Positions 31,673 to 41,046 of a DNA stretch of 41,118 bases are shown in pieces. The position numbers were made by a program, and so were the translations under genes. The stretch is from an uncultured Clostridium sp. (GTDB taxonomy: Bacteria; Bacillota; Clostridia; TANB77; CAG-508). Location of the stretch: the NCBI GenBank assembly GCA_947363765.1, contig CANAQC010000011.1:1-41118 (forward strand), in the 5' to 3' direction. Under the pieces are notes generated by a model that worked only from the letters and a program-made list of their open reading frames with translations, was not told where the DNA came from and ran no database searches. How positions within the stretch are numbered: position 1 is the first letter of the stretch; each line of letters opens with the position of its first letter.

Positions 31673-33026
31673 TTATACCTTTTGCCCTACTTTTTCTTCT
31701 TTTTTTGAGTTTTGGTTATTTTTAGATATTTCATTATTTATTTCTTCTTTTTCTTCTGGTAATAATAAATTTATTAATATTCCTATTATTGCTGATAAAC
31801 TCATTCCTGAAATTGTAACAGATACATCTCCACTAACAATTGAAATTGCAGCTCCACCAAGTCCAAGTACAAGCATTACAGATGCTACAATAACATTTTT
31901 TGTTTTACCAAAATCAATCTGATTTTGAATTAGTACTTTTAATCCATTAACTGCAATAAATCCATAAAGCAGTAAACTTACTCCTCCTAGTACTGCATTT
32001 GGTATAGTAGAAACAAGTGCTGTAAATTTCCCTAAAAATCCTAAACAAATTGCAAAAATTGCTGCAAGTCCAATAACCCAAACAGATGCAATTTTTGTCA
32101 TTCCTACAACAGAAGTATTTTCACCATATGTAGTATTTGCAGGACCTCCGAAGTAATCCTGCTACAAATGTTGCAATTCCATCTCCTAATAATGTTTTAT
32201 CTAAACCTGGTTCTTTTAATAAATCTTTTCCTATAATATTACTTAATGATGTATGATCTCCAATGTGTTCTGCCATTGTTACTAATGCAATTGGTGCAAT
32301 TGTAAGAATTGCAGAGAAATTTGGTGTATAACTTATAAATGGTATAGCAAATTGTGGAATACTAAAAAATGCTGCTTCAGCAACTGGTGCAAAATCAACT
32401 AGTCCTACACATACAGCTGCAATATATCCTGTTATTATTCCCACTAAAAAAGGTATAATTTTCAAAAATCCTTTTCCTCTTACTGCTATAATTGCAGTTA
32501 CTAAAAATGTAACTACTGCTACAAACACCTCTTTCCATTCAATCTCTACACCTGAAACAAGTCCAATTTGAGAAATTGCTGATGGTGCAAGTCCTAAACC
32601 AATAATCATAATCATAGGTCCAATAACTACTGGTGGTAATAATTTGTCAAGCCAATTTTTTCCTAAAAATCTTATAATTGTTGCAAATATAATATAAATA
32701 AGTCCTACTGCCATAACTCCTGTCATAGCACCACTTAGTCCACCTTTTACATATGCTGCTGCAAGTGGTGCAATAAATGCAAAAGAACTTCCTAAATATA
32801 CTGGCGATTTTCCTTTTGTACATAAAATATAAATTAAAGTTCCTATACCTGATGTTACTAATGCTACAGGTATAGTAAGTACTGTTTCTCCTGCTGTAGA
32901 GTTTACTAAAATTGGTACTAAAATTGTAGCGCCAAACATAGCAAATACATGTTGAAATGCTAAAACAATCCATTTTGCAATTGCTGGTTTTTCATTTACA
33001 TCTAAAACCATCTTGTTGTTTTCCAT
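31673..33026 (-). CDS. uraA: uracil permease UraA (NCS2 family; CGG +1 shift site)
   Basis: Proton-coupled uracil importer. With C32150 skipped it is 450 residues with about 14 membrane segments. The N-terminus IAKWIVLAFQHVFAMFGATI, the substrate-site segment SSFAFIAPL, and AEHIGDHTSLSNIIGKDL before the shift are typical. Skipping the C turns the zero-frame end (LLRRSCKYYIW) into LLGGPANTTYGENTSV, the invariant NCS2 core motif, and joins the remaining third of the transporter. Start ATG is behind AGGAGG. It is cotranscribed with upp. Confidence 0.93.
32148..32150 (-). other. CGG +1 shift site, uraA
   Basis: Context CTT-C-GGA directly before the GGPANTTYGEN motif of nucleobase transporters. 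Confidence 0.92.
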
Positions 33027-33067
33027 AAATATTTCCTCCTATTTTCTTTTTTGGGATTAAGATTAAT

Positions 33068-33101
33068 AAAAATCACTAAAACATATTGTTTAGTGATTTT
33101 T
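33068..33101. terminator. hairpin upstream of uraA
   Basis: Thirteen-base arms AAAAATCACTAAA / TTTAGTGATTTTT with an eight-base loop, 42 bases before the uraA start. On the minus strand it could be an attenuator of uraA; the T-run also allows termination on the plus strand. Confidence 0.6.
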
Positions 33102-33462
33102 TATTATATATAATAGAAACAATTGTAGTAAACACAAAAACTAGCAAATTTTTTTTGCCATTTAATACTATAATAGCTTTTGCGTTTTTTACAAAATTCC
33201 TCATTTTTTTACACCCTAAAAAATATTACTATATTTTTTTAAAAAATGCAATACATAATTTTACTTTTTTTTATATAGTAGACATTTTAATTTCTCGAGC
33301 TACAAGATTTAAACAATTTCTTTTAAAATAGATTCTTCTATTCTTAAAATAGAGTCTTTAAAATAGAGTAATTTCCAAAACTTTTCCTACATTTTCTTTA
33401 ATATTTTAATCTAGCAATTTATACAATAAGTCTGATTTATGCTAAATTTTATAATTAAAGAA
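33102..33462. other. AT-rich gap upstream of uraA
   Basis: No convincing gene or known riboswitch. A minus-strand reading frame of 42 codons starts MRNFVKNAK (ATG near 33206) behind AGGGTG and has one hydrophobic stretch; its end overlaps the hairpin in front of uraA, so a leader peptide is possible but unsupported. AAAATAGA/TTCTTAAAATAGAG direct repeats lie near 33326-33370. Confidence 0.3.
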
Positions 33463-34318
33463 TTACAATTCTAATTCTTTATTATTTTCTTTTAAAAATA
33501 AATTACAAATCTTTTCTACTTCTTCTACTACTCTTTTATTATAGTTATCGTTCATTGCATCTGTTTTTAATGTTGTAATTGTATCATATTCTGGATAATG
33601 TTTATTAATATATTGTATCATTTCTTTATTACTATGTGATGGGATTGAAAGTTTAATATCCACTCCTGAAACTTGTCTACCGTTTCAAAAATTTACGATA
33701 AACATTTCTAATTTCATGAATTTCTCTATCATCTGTTATTCCATTTCTATTTCTATCTATTGCTCTTGCATATTTAGAATCTAAAAATAATGAATAATAA
33801 TTAAATGTGTTTTCTTTTTCTAGTTCTAATAAATAATTTAATATATCAAATACCTCTTCTCCCCATGAGGTATCTGGATTATTTCGTAATTGTTCTATAT
33901 ATTGTTGTCCTGTATATAAGTTATGTTTTTCTGGATATGGATGTGAATTAAAGAAAATTCCAGAAAAATTTGGATAAATAACTGTGGAAATTGCTCCTAC
34001 ATCCTTTATATCCTGGAGATTTTTATTAAACATTTTATTTACTGACAAAGATTCTGTATTTATATCTTGATAAAAATATTTTCTATTTTCTGAATTATCA
34101 TGTAGAGATGTAAATCTTTCTAATTGTACAATTAATTCTAATATTGCTTCTTTGTCTAATTCATATCTTTTCTTTTCATTATCATTATCTAAACTTGTAT
34201 GAGTTCCTTCAAGCTGTTTAGTAATATTTATAATAATCCATTTTACCACTATATCTTTATTTTCCATTCCATAAAAAAAGTATTTTTCGAAATTATCTTT
34301 ATTTAATTTGTTTTTCAT
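33463..34318 (-). CDS. protein of unknown function with EF-hand-like loop (CGG +1 shift site)
   Basis: With C33682 skipped it is 284 residues. I recognise no family. It is hydrophilic, without signal peptide or membrane segment. Visible features are AISTVIYPNFSGIFFNSHPYP near residue 109, SWGEEVFDILNYLLELEKE near 151, and DRNRNGITDDREI near 191, which resembles a calcium-binding dockerin/EF-hand loop. The zero frame ends at FLKR with an immediate stop; skipping C leads to GRQVSGVDIKLSIPSHSN and a further 70 residues. It stands alone with AT-rich gaps on both sides. Confidence 0.6.
33680..33682 (-). other. CGG +1 shift site, unknown gene
   Basis: Context AAA-C-GGT, followed in the zero frame directly by TAG. 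With no family to compare, support is the long continuing frame only. Confidence 0.65.
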
Positions 34319-34351
34319 ACCAATATCCTTTTTATATATTTAAAATACCTA

Positions 34352-34560
34352 TTATTTCTCTATGAATAATTCTCTCAATTTCTTAATATTTCCTATTTAT
34401 ATATTAGTATATTCATCTATACATTTTAATTCAAATATATATTTATATTCTACATATCTTGCTTCCATATTGAAATCTGAAATAGTTTCAAATAAATCTT
34501 CTTGTCTTTTTATATTAATTTCTTATTCGTTTTATTTTTCAAATAAGCTAATTTGTGCAT
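34352..34560 (-). pseudogene. decayed HEPN-domain protein
   Basis: Fragments in one frame broken by stops: KRQEDLFETISDFN followed by MEARYVEYKYIF, then IGNIKKLRELF. These resemble the C-terminal half of HEPN proteins (ISDFN, EARYPDYK, IKELREWL). No start or N-terminal half survives and the stops are ordinary TAA codons with no CGG involved, so this is true decay. The rest of 34319-34877 holds nothing else I can name apart from the terminator near 34850. Confidence 0.45.
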
Positions 34561-34810
34561 TTTAAGAGGTTATTTGCAAAAAATATACCTATTTTTCATA
34601 GTATTTCTCACACATTTTGCTTAGAAAAAATAATTGACTCATCAATTACCTAAATTAGTATATCATAAAGACTAAAAATTTAATAGTATTTTTTTATAAA
34701 ATAAGAAAAAGTACTGAATTATATCAAATAATTGTATATTTTGGTTAATTAAACTACTTTTTATTCCTTGTTGCTTATTTTTTAATAGTTTTTTACATTT
34801 ATTTAAATGA

Positions 34811-34855
34811 AAAATAGAGTGTGTAAATTTTTACTTCTTTCACTTACACACTCTA
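34811..34855 (-). terminator. terminator of the lipoprotein gene
   Basis: Twelve-base arms TAGAGTGTGTAA / TTACACACTCTA followed by TTTTTC on the minus strand. Confidence 0.8.
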
Positions 34856-34877
34856 ACTTCCCATATTGATGTTATTG

Positions 34878-35537
34878 TTATTTCACTGCTATTGCATTTT
34901 CTTTCGCCAATAACGCTTCATTTACAATATCAATGTTGAGACTCTGCAATTTTTCCTTTTGCTCCAATGTCAAATCCAGCCTTGCTATTTGTTTTACAAT
35001 ATACTCTTTATTCCGATATTGATTCAAATTTAGAGTAGCATTAAACTTATTATTGGTTTCCAATAAATAAATTAAAGCCTCTACACTAAGATCTTGTCGG
35101 CATAAAACACCTAGCTGCATTGGATACTCTTCTGTTTTTACAATCTCAATTTCTTGCTCAACAGTCAGATTGGCATCTCCTATTGCCGAAATAAAACTAT
35201 TTCGGATTGCATAGTAATAAATATTTGGTATACATGGGTTCTTGCATATCTCAACCAATGCTTCCGCATAAATGCCATCATAACTGAGTAGAGTTTCTTG
35301 AACAATACTGCTGTCTGACTTTGCTAAAGCCATTTGAAAATTTTTTGAGTCTCTTCTTTCAAGAATTTCCAATACTTCTTGCTGGTTTTCTGCTTTTTTT
35401 GCTAAATCTAAATCGTATTTTTCTTCTTTTGAAAGCTCCACTTTGATTGTATGGGCTTCCTTTGCCTTATTACTACACCCAACAAGTGAAAGCACTAAAA
35501 CACCAATAGTTACAATTACAAAGAAATTTTTCTTCAT
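34878..35537 (-). CDS. lipoprotein with helical repeats (probably acquired)
   Basis: ATG at 35537-35535 behind GGAGG gives 219 residues. A lipoprotein signal peptide ends in LSLVGC (Cys about 21). The mature part is helical with leucine-rich-variant-like repeats: QEVLEILERRDSKNF, DLSVEALIYLLETNNK, DLTLEQKEKLQSL. One in-frame CGG (QYRNKE) reads as Arg: a +1 slip there would give YGIKSIL and a stop, losing the last third of the repeats. Codon use is less AT-biased than in the core genes. A strong promoter and palindrome lie upstream. Confidence 0.65.
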   Translation of the reverse strand: MKKNFFVIVTIGVLVLSLVGCSNKAKEAHTIKVELSKEEKYDLDLAKKAENQQEVLEILERRDSKNFQMALAKSDSSIVQETLLSYDGIYAEALVEICKNPCIPNIYYYAIRNSFISAIGDANLTVEQEIEIVKTEEYPMQLGVLCRQDLSVEALIYLLETNNKFNATLNLNQYRNKEYIVKQIARLDLTLEQKEKLQSLNIDIVNEALLAKENAIAVK

Positions 35538-35610
35538 AGTTTTTATCCTCCAAATATTTTTGTATTTATTAGTCATCAGCTAAATGCTGTAAAAAAGGAA
35601 TTTACTCTAT

Positions 35611-35632
35611 TATGACTATACTTATAGTCATA
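35611..35632. promoter_or_regulatory. perfect palindrome in the lipoprotein leader
   Basis: Ten-base arms TATGACTATA / TATAGTCATA with a two-base centre, between the promoter start site (about 35656) and the gene; operator for an unidentified regulator. Confidence 0.6.
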
Positions 35633-35662
35633 GCCATGCAAATTTCCATGGTCTTTCTATTT

Positions 35663-35691
35663 ATTGTATCACTTTTTAAATAAAATTGCAA
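35663..35691 (-). promoter_or_regulatory. promoter of the lipoprotein gene
   Basis: TTGCAA (35686-35691), 17-base spacer, TACAAT (35663-35668). Confidence 0.7.
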
Positions 35692-35735
35692 AGGTAATCT
35701 TGCTTTAACTTAACTTTTACTACCTTAATTAAAAA

Positions 35736-35945
35736 TCACAAAATATATTTGAATCTTACTTTATATTCATAAATAGTAAGAGTAGATGTATATGTAATTA
35801 AATATTCGGTAGGCTCAATAAATTGTAAATTGGTAGCTTTTAAATGCTTAACATTTCCATTTTTAACTGTGTACTCATAGTTTTTAATAATTTCTAGTAT
35901 TTCGTCATTTACCTCTAATTTTTGTACTATTTCAAACTCAAACAT
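35736..35945 (-). CDS. small protein of unknown function
   Basis: Sixty-nine residues, soluble, mostly beta by appearance (YLITYTSTLTIYEYKVRFKY). No family recognised. ATG is nine bases after AAGGAGAG, a strong ribosome binding site that lies in the 3' arm of a hairpin. Probably real, but small. Confidence 0.5.
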   Translation of the reverse strand: MFEFEIVQKLEVNDEILEIIKNYEYTVKNGNVKHLKATNLQFIEPTEYLITYTSTLTIYEYKVRFKYIL

Positions 35946-35949
35946 AAAA

Positions 35950-35980
35950 AATGCTCTCCTTTCTTCGATAAGAGAACATT
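35950..35980 (-). promoter_or_regulatory. hairpin sequestering the ribosome binding site
   Basis: Arms AATGTTCTC / GAGAGCATT (one G-U) around a 13-base loop; the AAGGAGAG of the small gene is split between loop and 3' arm, which would lower its translation. Confidence 0.5.
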
Positions 35981-36219
35981 TTGAGTATTTTATATTAAGT
36001 TCAATTCATCTTTTATAAAAATGAAAAAACTTACGAAACTCTTTATAAGTTCGTCAGTTGTAATAAATTGGTGCCGTTGACGTAGTTATCTACAACTTTT
36101 CTCGGCTCTCATAACAATTGATACAAATATTAATCAATTTATATATAGATTACCAAATTATTTTATAAAAATCAAGTAATTTAGGAAAAAAACTTTTGCA
36201 AAAGCTTGTTCTTTTACTA

Positions 36220-36248
36220 TTGATTTGCTGTTAATAGTGTGCTATACT
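36220..36248 (+). promoter_or_regulatory. toxin promoter
   Basis: TTGATT (36220-36225), 17-base spacer ending TGC, TATACT (36243-36248). Confidence 0.75.
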
Positions 36249-36309
36249 GTCAAACATAGGAAATGAGAATAAGCAGATGTGGTTTGCCTCCAATAAGGAG
36301 GTGAGGCTT

Positions 36310-36432
36310 ATGATAGAAACAGAATATTTAATATCAATAATTTACTTATTATATTATGGACTACTTGGAATGACTATCATAGCAATTGCCTTAATTATAG
36401 CATTAGCAATAATTTTGAGTAAGAGCGAATAA
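36310..36432 (+). CDS. holin-like type I toxin peptide
   Basis: Forty residues: a short polar start (MIETEY), one long hydrophobic helix rich in I, L and A, and a charged end (LSKSE). This is the Fst/TxpA/holin-like toxin layout; such peptides insert in the membrane when made in excess. AAGGAGGTGAGGCTT gives a very strong ribosome binding site, partly paired with GCCTCC just upstream. CAGATGTG in the leader is complementary to CACATCTG after the stop, a 5'-3' pairing typical of type I toxin messages. A convergent antisense RNA overlaps its 3' end. Confidence 0.82.
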   Translation: MIETEYLISIIYLLYYGLLGMTIIAIALIIALAIILSKSE

Positions 36433-36437
36433 ACCAA

Positions 36438-36526
36438 TAAAAAAACACATCTGTAATTTGCCCGATTGCGATGTGTTTTTTACATATCAATTTTAGCGAA
36501 CCACGTTTGTGGTTTCTCCATTTCCT
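36438..36526 (-). ncRNA. antisense RNA antitoxin
   Basis: Transcript of about 90 nt predicted from the minus-strand promoter to the shared terminator. It begins with an AACCAC-AAAC-GTGGTT hairpin; AACCAC is complementary to GTGGTT in the toxin leader, giving a second contact besides the fully complementary terminator region. This is the organisation of the par/fst locus of enterococcal plasmids. Confidence 0.72.
36441..36480. terminator. shared bidirectional terminator of toxin and antitoxin
   Basis: AAAAACACATC (36441-36451) / GATGTGTTTTT (36470-36480), usable on both strands. Confidence 0.88.
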
Positions 36527-36532
36527 ATTTTT

Positions 36533-36561
36533 ATTATACAGTCATTTTATAGTTTTGTCAA
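36533..36561 (-). promoter_or_regulatory. antitoxin promoter
   Basis: Consensus TTGACA (36556-36561), 17-base spacer, TATAAT (36533-36538); stronger than the toxin promoter, as expected for an antitoxin RNA. Confidence 0.88.
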
Positions 36562-36603
36562 ATACAATTTTCGTTTTTTTGTTTTTTCTAAATAACGTAA
36601 ATA

Positions 36604-36741
36604 CTATAAATCATTAAATTCATCCGTTGATACCTTAAAGATTTTTGAAAAGGCAAATAATTCAAAATCTTGTACTAATAAATTCAAGTCTTTGTTTTAG
36701 ACATTCCTCAAATTCTAGTTCTTTCTTAATTATCTGCATTT
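36604..36741 (-). pseudogene. possible remnant of an XRE-type regulator
   Basis: Two short frames overlap: MQIIKKELEFEECLKQR and DFELFAFSKIFKVSTDEF. The second resembles the last helices of XRE repressors. The break between them is not at a CGG. Very short, so uncertain. Confidence 0.25.
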
Positions 36742-36771
36742 CAAACACCATCCCTTCTTTATAGATTTAGG

Positions 36772-36802
36772 ATGATTTTTTGCAAAAGAAAAAATCATCC
36801 AT
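36772..36802. terminator. isolated hairpin
   Basis: Twelve-base arms GGATGATTTTTT / AAAAAATCATCC. The rest of 36803-37140 has no gene I can support; a stretch around 37000-37070 with TGCATTTTTAATGCA looks like a mobile-element edge but no repeats or integrase are visible. Confidence 0.5.
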
Positions 36803-37141
36803 TTCTGATTGATTTCTGTATATATCTGTTCAATTTAGTTCGAACAGATACGTCGTTGGAGCAGGTAATTCGGTTGTACATCATCAAAACCTTGCTATTT
36901 CTGCTTTAAAGAATGCTATACTACTAGAACTACAACGCATTTACAAGGTATTTTTCTCAAATTTTTAGGTAATTTGGGGTTAAACTTCCCATTATTTCTC
37001 GTATCATACGGAATTTGAGCCATATGCATTTTTAATGCATCTTATCATTTTGAGTGGTAGAAAAGGAATTTTGAGAGTAGTTACTCCCCATAGGATTGAT
37101 TATCTATATTGGGGTTAATTGTTACTAATTAAATAAAGATA

Positions 37142-37169
37142 AAAACCCCAATTAAAAAATCAGGGTTTT
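37142..37169 (-). terminator. terminator of the DUF5662 gene
   Basis: AAAACCC / GGGTTTT arms with a T-run on the minus strand. Confidence 0.65.
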
Positions 37170-37200
37170 CATACATTGAGTCAATTGAAAAATACATTTT

Positions 37201-38196
37201 TTAGACATTCGCCAAAAGAATCTCGCAATAATGCACAATTTCATTAAACATCCAATCTGGAAAATGAAATCTAATTTCCTGCTGTGTATTCATATACTCC
37301 ATTAAATTTGTTTTATATTGTGTTGATCTTGCATGCCAATCACAACACATCTCCATGATGTCAATTTTAGACATATCAATTGGAGTTTTAAAATGTTCTG
37401 GATGATGCGTATTGTGTTTCCAATGCAATTCAATAGCATCCTTTTTGATTTGGCTAAGCTGTTTCGTAGGATCTTTTAATGTAGATTTATCCATAATAAT
37501 TCTTGCCAGAGCATGCAATTCATCTTCACAACTCATTTTCGACTCATCATGAATAAGTGCTCTTTCACGTAAAAGCTGAGCATGTTCAACAGCACCTTCC
37601 TCTTCCAAATACCGTGCCAGCTTTTCTGCACTCTTTTTAACATACTCTTTATGAATAATTGTATCTCGGAACTGCATCTCATACTCACTCATATACGATT
37701 CATCATCGTTAAAAACAAATTTCCAAGTGGATTTCCTACTTCCCTCAACATAATATTTAATACCAGCAAAGCCTTTTCCATTCGTAAAATCCAACTTAAA
37801 ATCAAAAACAATATAGCTTTTTTCTGCAATCTCTACCAATTCACAATCTAATTTTAAAACAGCTGGAACCACCAAACTTGGATTTCTTATATTAGTAATT
37901 AACATATAGGTATTTTCTAGAGGCAAATATTCTCTAAAACCTACTCCCATATTCGAATCCGGAACCTCTTTAGCAAACAAATATTTAATTACAAACTCTG
38001 TCATTGCAATGCAACATTTCTTCTTATCACTTTCGCAAATATAATAAGTTTCTTTGTTTTGCTTAACAACATCCATTAAAGTATATTCATATGGATATTT
38101 CTTGTTCTTAGAAAATAATTCTAGCTTGTCATGCCATGCTTCTCTTAATGTAATCCGAGTACCTTTTTCAAAAATTTCATTTCCTAATTTTAACAT
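37201..38196 (-). CDS. DUF5662-type protein with in-frame CGG Arg codons (probably acquired)
   Basis: The 331 residues have no signal peptide or membrane segment. The C-terminal half resembles DUF5662: RALIHDESKMSCEDELHALA, ELHWKHNTHHPEH and MEMCCDWHARST, a His- and Asp-rich pattern suggesting a metal site. Two in-frame CGG codons (TRITLREAW near residue 14, LARYLEEEG near 200) must read as Arg for the frame to continue; a +1 slip at the first would end the protein after about 16 residues. Codon use is richer in G and C than in core genes. ATG follows AAGGAAAAAAT. Confidence 0.7.
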   Translation of the reverse strand: MLKLGNEIFEKGTRITLREAWHDKLELFSKNKKYPYEYTLMDVVKQNKETYYICESDKKKCCIAMTEFVIKYLFAKEVPDSNMGVGFREYLPLENTYMLITNIRNPSLVVPAVLKLDCELVEIAEKSYIVFDFKLDFTNGKGFAGIKYYVEGSRKSTWKFVFNDDESYMSEYEMQFRDTIIHKEYVKKSAEKLARYLEEEGAVEHAQLLRERALIHDESKMSCEDELHALARIIMDKSTLKDPTKQLSQIKKDAIELHWKHNTHHPEHFKTPIDMSKIDIMEMCCDWHARSTQYKTNLMEYMNTQQEIRFHFPDWMFNEIVHYCEILLANV

Positions 38197-38224
38197 ATTT
38201 TTTCCTTCTTTCTCAGTGTTTAGG

Positions 38225-38300
38225 TGTTAACATTTATTGTAAATGTTAACAAATTTATTGATAACTGTAATATTATAACATACCTTAGTTAAAAATGCAA
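38225..38300 (-). promoter_or_regulatory. promoter and palindromic operator of the DUF5662 gene
   Basis: TTGCAT (38295-38300), 17-base spacer, TATAAT (38272-38277). Downstream, between start site and gene, lies a perfect palindrome with 12-base arms TGTTAACATTTA / TAAATGTTAACA (38225-38251). The remaining gap to the MATE gene shows no gene. Confidence 0.75.
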
Positions 38301-38589
38301 GCCAAATATAAGGTATCTGAGTTACAATCAAGATTTCATGACCTATATAATAATGCATAATTTGAAGTAAATATTTGAGTGTTAGTCATAATAAAAAAGC
38401 CATCATACTAGACCTTTCTCTAATACAATGACTTATTTAATGGAGCGATATTCTTACAAGTTACGAACTCTCTTGTTCTCTTTCTGAATATATTATATAT
38501 TAGTGTACAATGAATTGCAATACAAGTATAGTAAAAATTGATAGGATGTATTATAATACTATTAACTAATTTGTAGGATGGTATATAAA

Positions 38590-39849
38590 ATGGATGAAGA
38601 AATAGATGTAAAAAAACAGTTGAAAATATCAATTCCAATTGCCTTTGAGAATTTGATAAATATATTAATGACTCTAGTTGATACTTTAGTTATTTCTTTA
38701 GTAGGGACTAAAGAGTTGGCTGCACTAGGTGCTATGGCTGTTATTCTTAATATTATGCAAATGGGAATACAAACAATCACTGTTTCTAACAATACTCTTG
38801 TTGCAAAGGCTTTAGGAGAGAACGACAATGAAAAATTAAAACTATTTACAGGAAATTCTATCATTTTAACTTTGTCATTATCAATTTTAACAATTTTATT
38901 AATATTTGTGATACATCCCATATTTCCAACATTGTTTAAAGTAGATAAAATTGCTAATACATATTTAATAATTAGATTGCTGGGTTTTATTCAAAGTAGT
39001 TTAGTTACTGTTTTATCTGGACATCAAAGAACAATAGGAAATCAAAAAAATATATTAAAACTTAGGATATTTGCAGTTATATTTAATCTTATCTTAGACA
39101 TTATAGCTGTTAAAATAGGCTATGGTATAGTAGGTGTTGCATTCGTTACTGTATTTATTGATACTATATTAGCAGTTTACCTATGTATATTTTCTAGGAC
39201 AAATATAAGAGTAAAATTTGTAAAATCTTATTTTAAAGATGTATTACATTTGTTTAAATGGAACTTCGTTGAAAGAATTGCATCAAGAGTTGATAATTTT
39301 ATATTTAATTTAATAGTAGCAAGAATGGGAAATCTAGAATATTCAGTACATGTTATATTAATTCAAATTGCTGATATATACGAATCCTTTATTCAAGGTT
39401 TTGGAGATGGTATTACTATAAGTGTTGGAATTGCATCTGGAAAAAAGGATATTAAATACATTAACAATGTAAAAATTGTTGCAAAAAAGATAATTAATTA
39501 TGCTTCTGTAATTTTGCCATTTATTATATTAATAATTTCATTGGTTATTATGAATATATCTTTAAGAGAACCAGAACTTCAATGTATCTTCTTTAGAGTA
39601 ATACCATTATTCTTATTAGGAACATATATAACCATGTCAGCAACATATTATTTTGCAATATTAAGAGGTAACAGAGACTTTAAATTTCTAGCAAAGAGAA
39701 ATATCATTAGTTCTATTATAAAAATATTAGTTGCTACCTTATTATCTTATACATCTCTTGGTATTGTTGGTGTATGGATAGGATATTTAATATATGGAAT
39801 AGTGCAAAAATATTTATCTAAAAAAAGATATCAAGATTTGAAATATTAA
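38590..39849 (+). CDS. MATE family efflux transporter
   Basis: Twelve-helix multidrug/Na+ antiporter. ATG at 38590 (MDEEIDVKKQ) is eight bases after AGGATGG and preferred over an ATG at 38578, which has no spacing to it; 419 residues. The N-terminal half shows ISIPIAFENLINILMTLVDT and LAALGAMAVI, and the second half EYSVHVILIQIADIYESFIQGFGDGI, GIVGVWIGYLIYGI. It fits the DinF/NorM fold and is closest to Firmicutes MATE proteins. No CGG codons. Confidence 0.88.
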   Translation: MDEEIDVKKQLKISIPIAFENLINILMTLVDTLVISLVGTKELAALGAMAVILNIMQMGIQTITVSNNTLVAKALGENDNEKLKLFTGNSIILTLSLSILTILLIFVIHPIFPTLFKVDKIANTYLIIRLLGFIQSSLVTVLSGHQRTIGNQKNILKLRIFAVIFNLILDIIAVKIGYGIVGVAFVTVFIDTILAVYLCIFSRTNIRVKFVKSYFKDVLHLFKWNFVERIASRVDNFIFNLIVARMGNLEYSVHVILIQIADIYESFIQGFGDGITISVGIASGKKDIKYINNVKIVAKKIINYASVILPFIILIISLVIMNISLREPELQCIFFRVIPLFLLGTYITMSATYYFAILRGNRDFKFLAKRNIISSIIKILVATLLSYTSLGIVGVWIGYLIYGIVQKYLSKKRYQDLKY

Positions 39850-39865
39850 TAAGTTACAAAATTAT

Positions 39866-39891
39866 GAGAGTTTAGTTTTTACACTACTCTC
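39866..39891. terminator. weak hairpin between convergent MATE and ORF6N genes
   Basis: GAGAGT / ACTCTC arms with a 14-base loop. Confidence 0.4.
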
Positions 39892-39901
39892 CTAATTAAA
39901 T

Positions 39902-40795
39902 TTATAGATTAATAATTTTTTCTATAATATTCATATCTTCTATCTTATTAATCCCAAAACATTTCTTTCCTAAATCTTTTATTGAAGCTCCTAAATGATA
40001 CATTTCTTTGTTATCTATTACTATAAACCTATCATGAAATTTGTTTGTTTTAGCAACTTTAAGAATAGGATATTCTTTATTGAATTTTTTTATATCTAAT
40101 TTTTCAATATTACTTTTGTCGGACGTTAGGATAACTACTTCCACATTATTTTTCTTTTTAGCTAACATTTTTAAAACACTATCATCAATATAATTATCTA
40201 TAATTAAAATCTTGTCAGTTGCCTTTTTTATGATATCTATAATGATGCTATATGCATCATATATTTGACCATCAAAAAATATCCTTTGTTTGATATTTTC
40301 TTCTAACTGAAGCTGATTAAATACTTTATCAAATTTTTTATCATGTTCTAATAATTTATGTTCTACACTAGTCAGTCTTTCAAATATTTGTCCATTAATC
40401 ATTAAAAATTTTCGCATTTCAATAAATGCTTTCATAATATTTACACTAACACTTACTGCAATATCACTTTTTAACAAAGCTGATAACATTGCTATACCTT
40501 GTTCAGTAAATACATAAGGTATATATTTTCTATGTTGTCCTCTTCCATTTTCGTTTAAGGTGACAAATTGGCACTTTAAAGATTCAAATTCATTTTCATT
40601 TAATTGAAAACAAAATTCTTCTGGAAATCGCTCTATATTTCTTTTTGCCACACGATTTACATATTTAGTCTCACAATGGTATATATTTGCCACATCACTA
40701 TCTAGCACAACCTGTTTACCTCTTATTGTGTATATTAAGCTTTTTATATCTTCGATAGTCAATTCATTTTGAATTGCTAATTTATTTTCTTCCAT
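39902..40795 (-). CDS. ORF6N domain protein with C-terminal PLD-like domain
   Basis: The 297 residues start with an ORF6N domain (about 15-125): IRGKQVVLDSDVANIY, RNIERFPEEFCFQL and FTEQGIAMLSALLKSD. A helical linker follows, then a domain with ILIIDNYIDDSVLKML and KFHDRFIVIDNKEMYHLGAS, reminiscent of a phospholipase D-like half-site in which HxK is HDR. Such proteins are frequent in phages and mobile DNA and are thought to bind DNA. ATG is behind AAGGATG. Confidence 0.85.
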   Translation of the reverse strand: MEENKLAIQNELTIEDIKSLIYTIRGKQVVLDSDVANIYHCETKYVNRVAKRNIERFPEEFCFQLNENEFESLKCQFVTLNENGRGQHRKYIPYVFTEQGIAMLSALLKSDIAVSVSVNIMKAFIEMRKFLMINGQIFERLTSVEHKLLEHDKKFDKVFNQLQLEENIKQRIFFDGQIYDAYSIIIDIIKKATDKILIIDNYIDDSVLKMLAKKKNNVEVVILTSDKSNIEKLDIKKFNKEYPILKVAKTNKFHDRFIVIDNKEMYHLGASIKDLGKKCFGINKIEDMNIIEKIINL

Positions 40796-40827
40796 GATTT
40801 CACATCCTTTTCTTATTTTTATACATT

Positions 40828-41046
40828 TTAGAACATTTGTTCTTCGATGTCAAGACTTTTGCAATTTTTAATATTAAAATTTATACTATTGAAAAGATAC
40901 AATGCAACTTTATTTTGCTGTGCTGAATCCATTTCCATAATTTTAGATGAAACAAAAATTGTATAAGGATAGTTTGCAAAGTTAACAGTAGTAGTTCTGT
41001 ATTCTATATTAATTTCTTTTAGTAAGTTATCAAAGTGTTTATACAT
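40828..41046 (-). CDS. small protein of unknown function
   Basis: Seventy-two residues, polar, no membrane segment; it contains YRTTTVNFANYPYTIFVSS and AQQNKVALYLFNS. It lies 32 bases upstream of the ORF6N gene and could be cotranscribed. The ribosome binding site is weak (AAAAAAGAA). No family recognised. Confidence 0.4.
   Translation of the reverse strand: MYKHFDNLLKEINIEYRTTTVNFANYPYTIFVSSKIMEMDSAQQNKVALYLFNSINFNIKNCKSLDIEEQMF

Noticed and set aside
33086..33331. Plus-strand 81-codon reading frame
   Set aside because: No ribosome binding site, AT-rich composition, begins inside the hairpin upstream of uraA.
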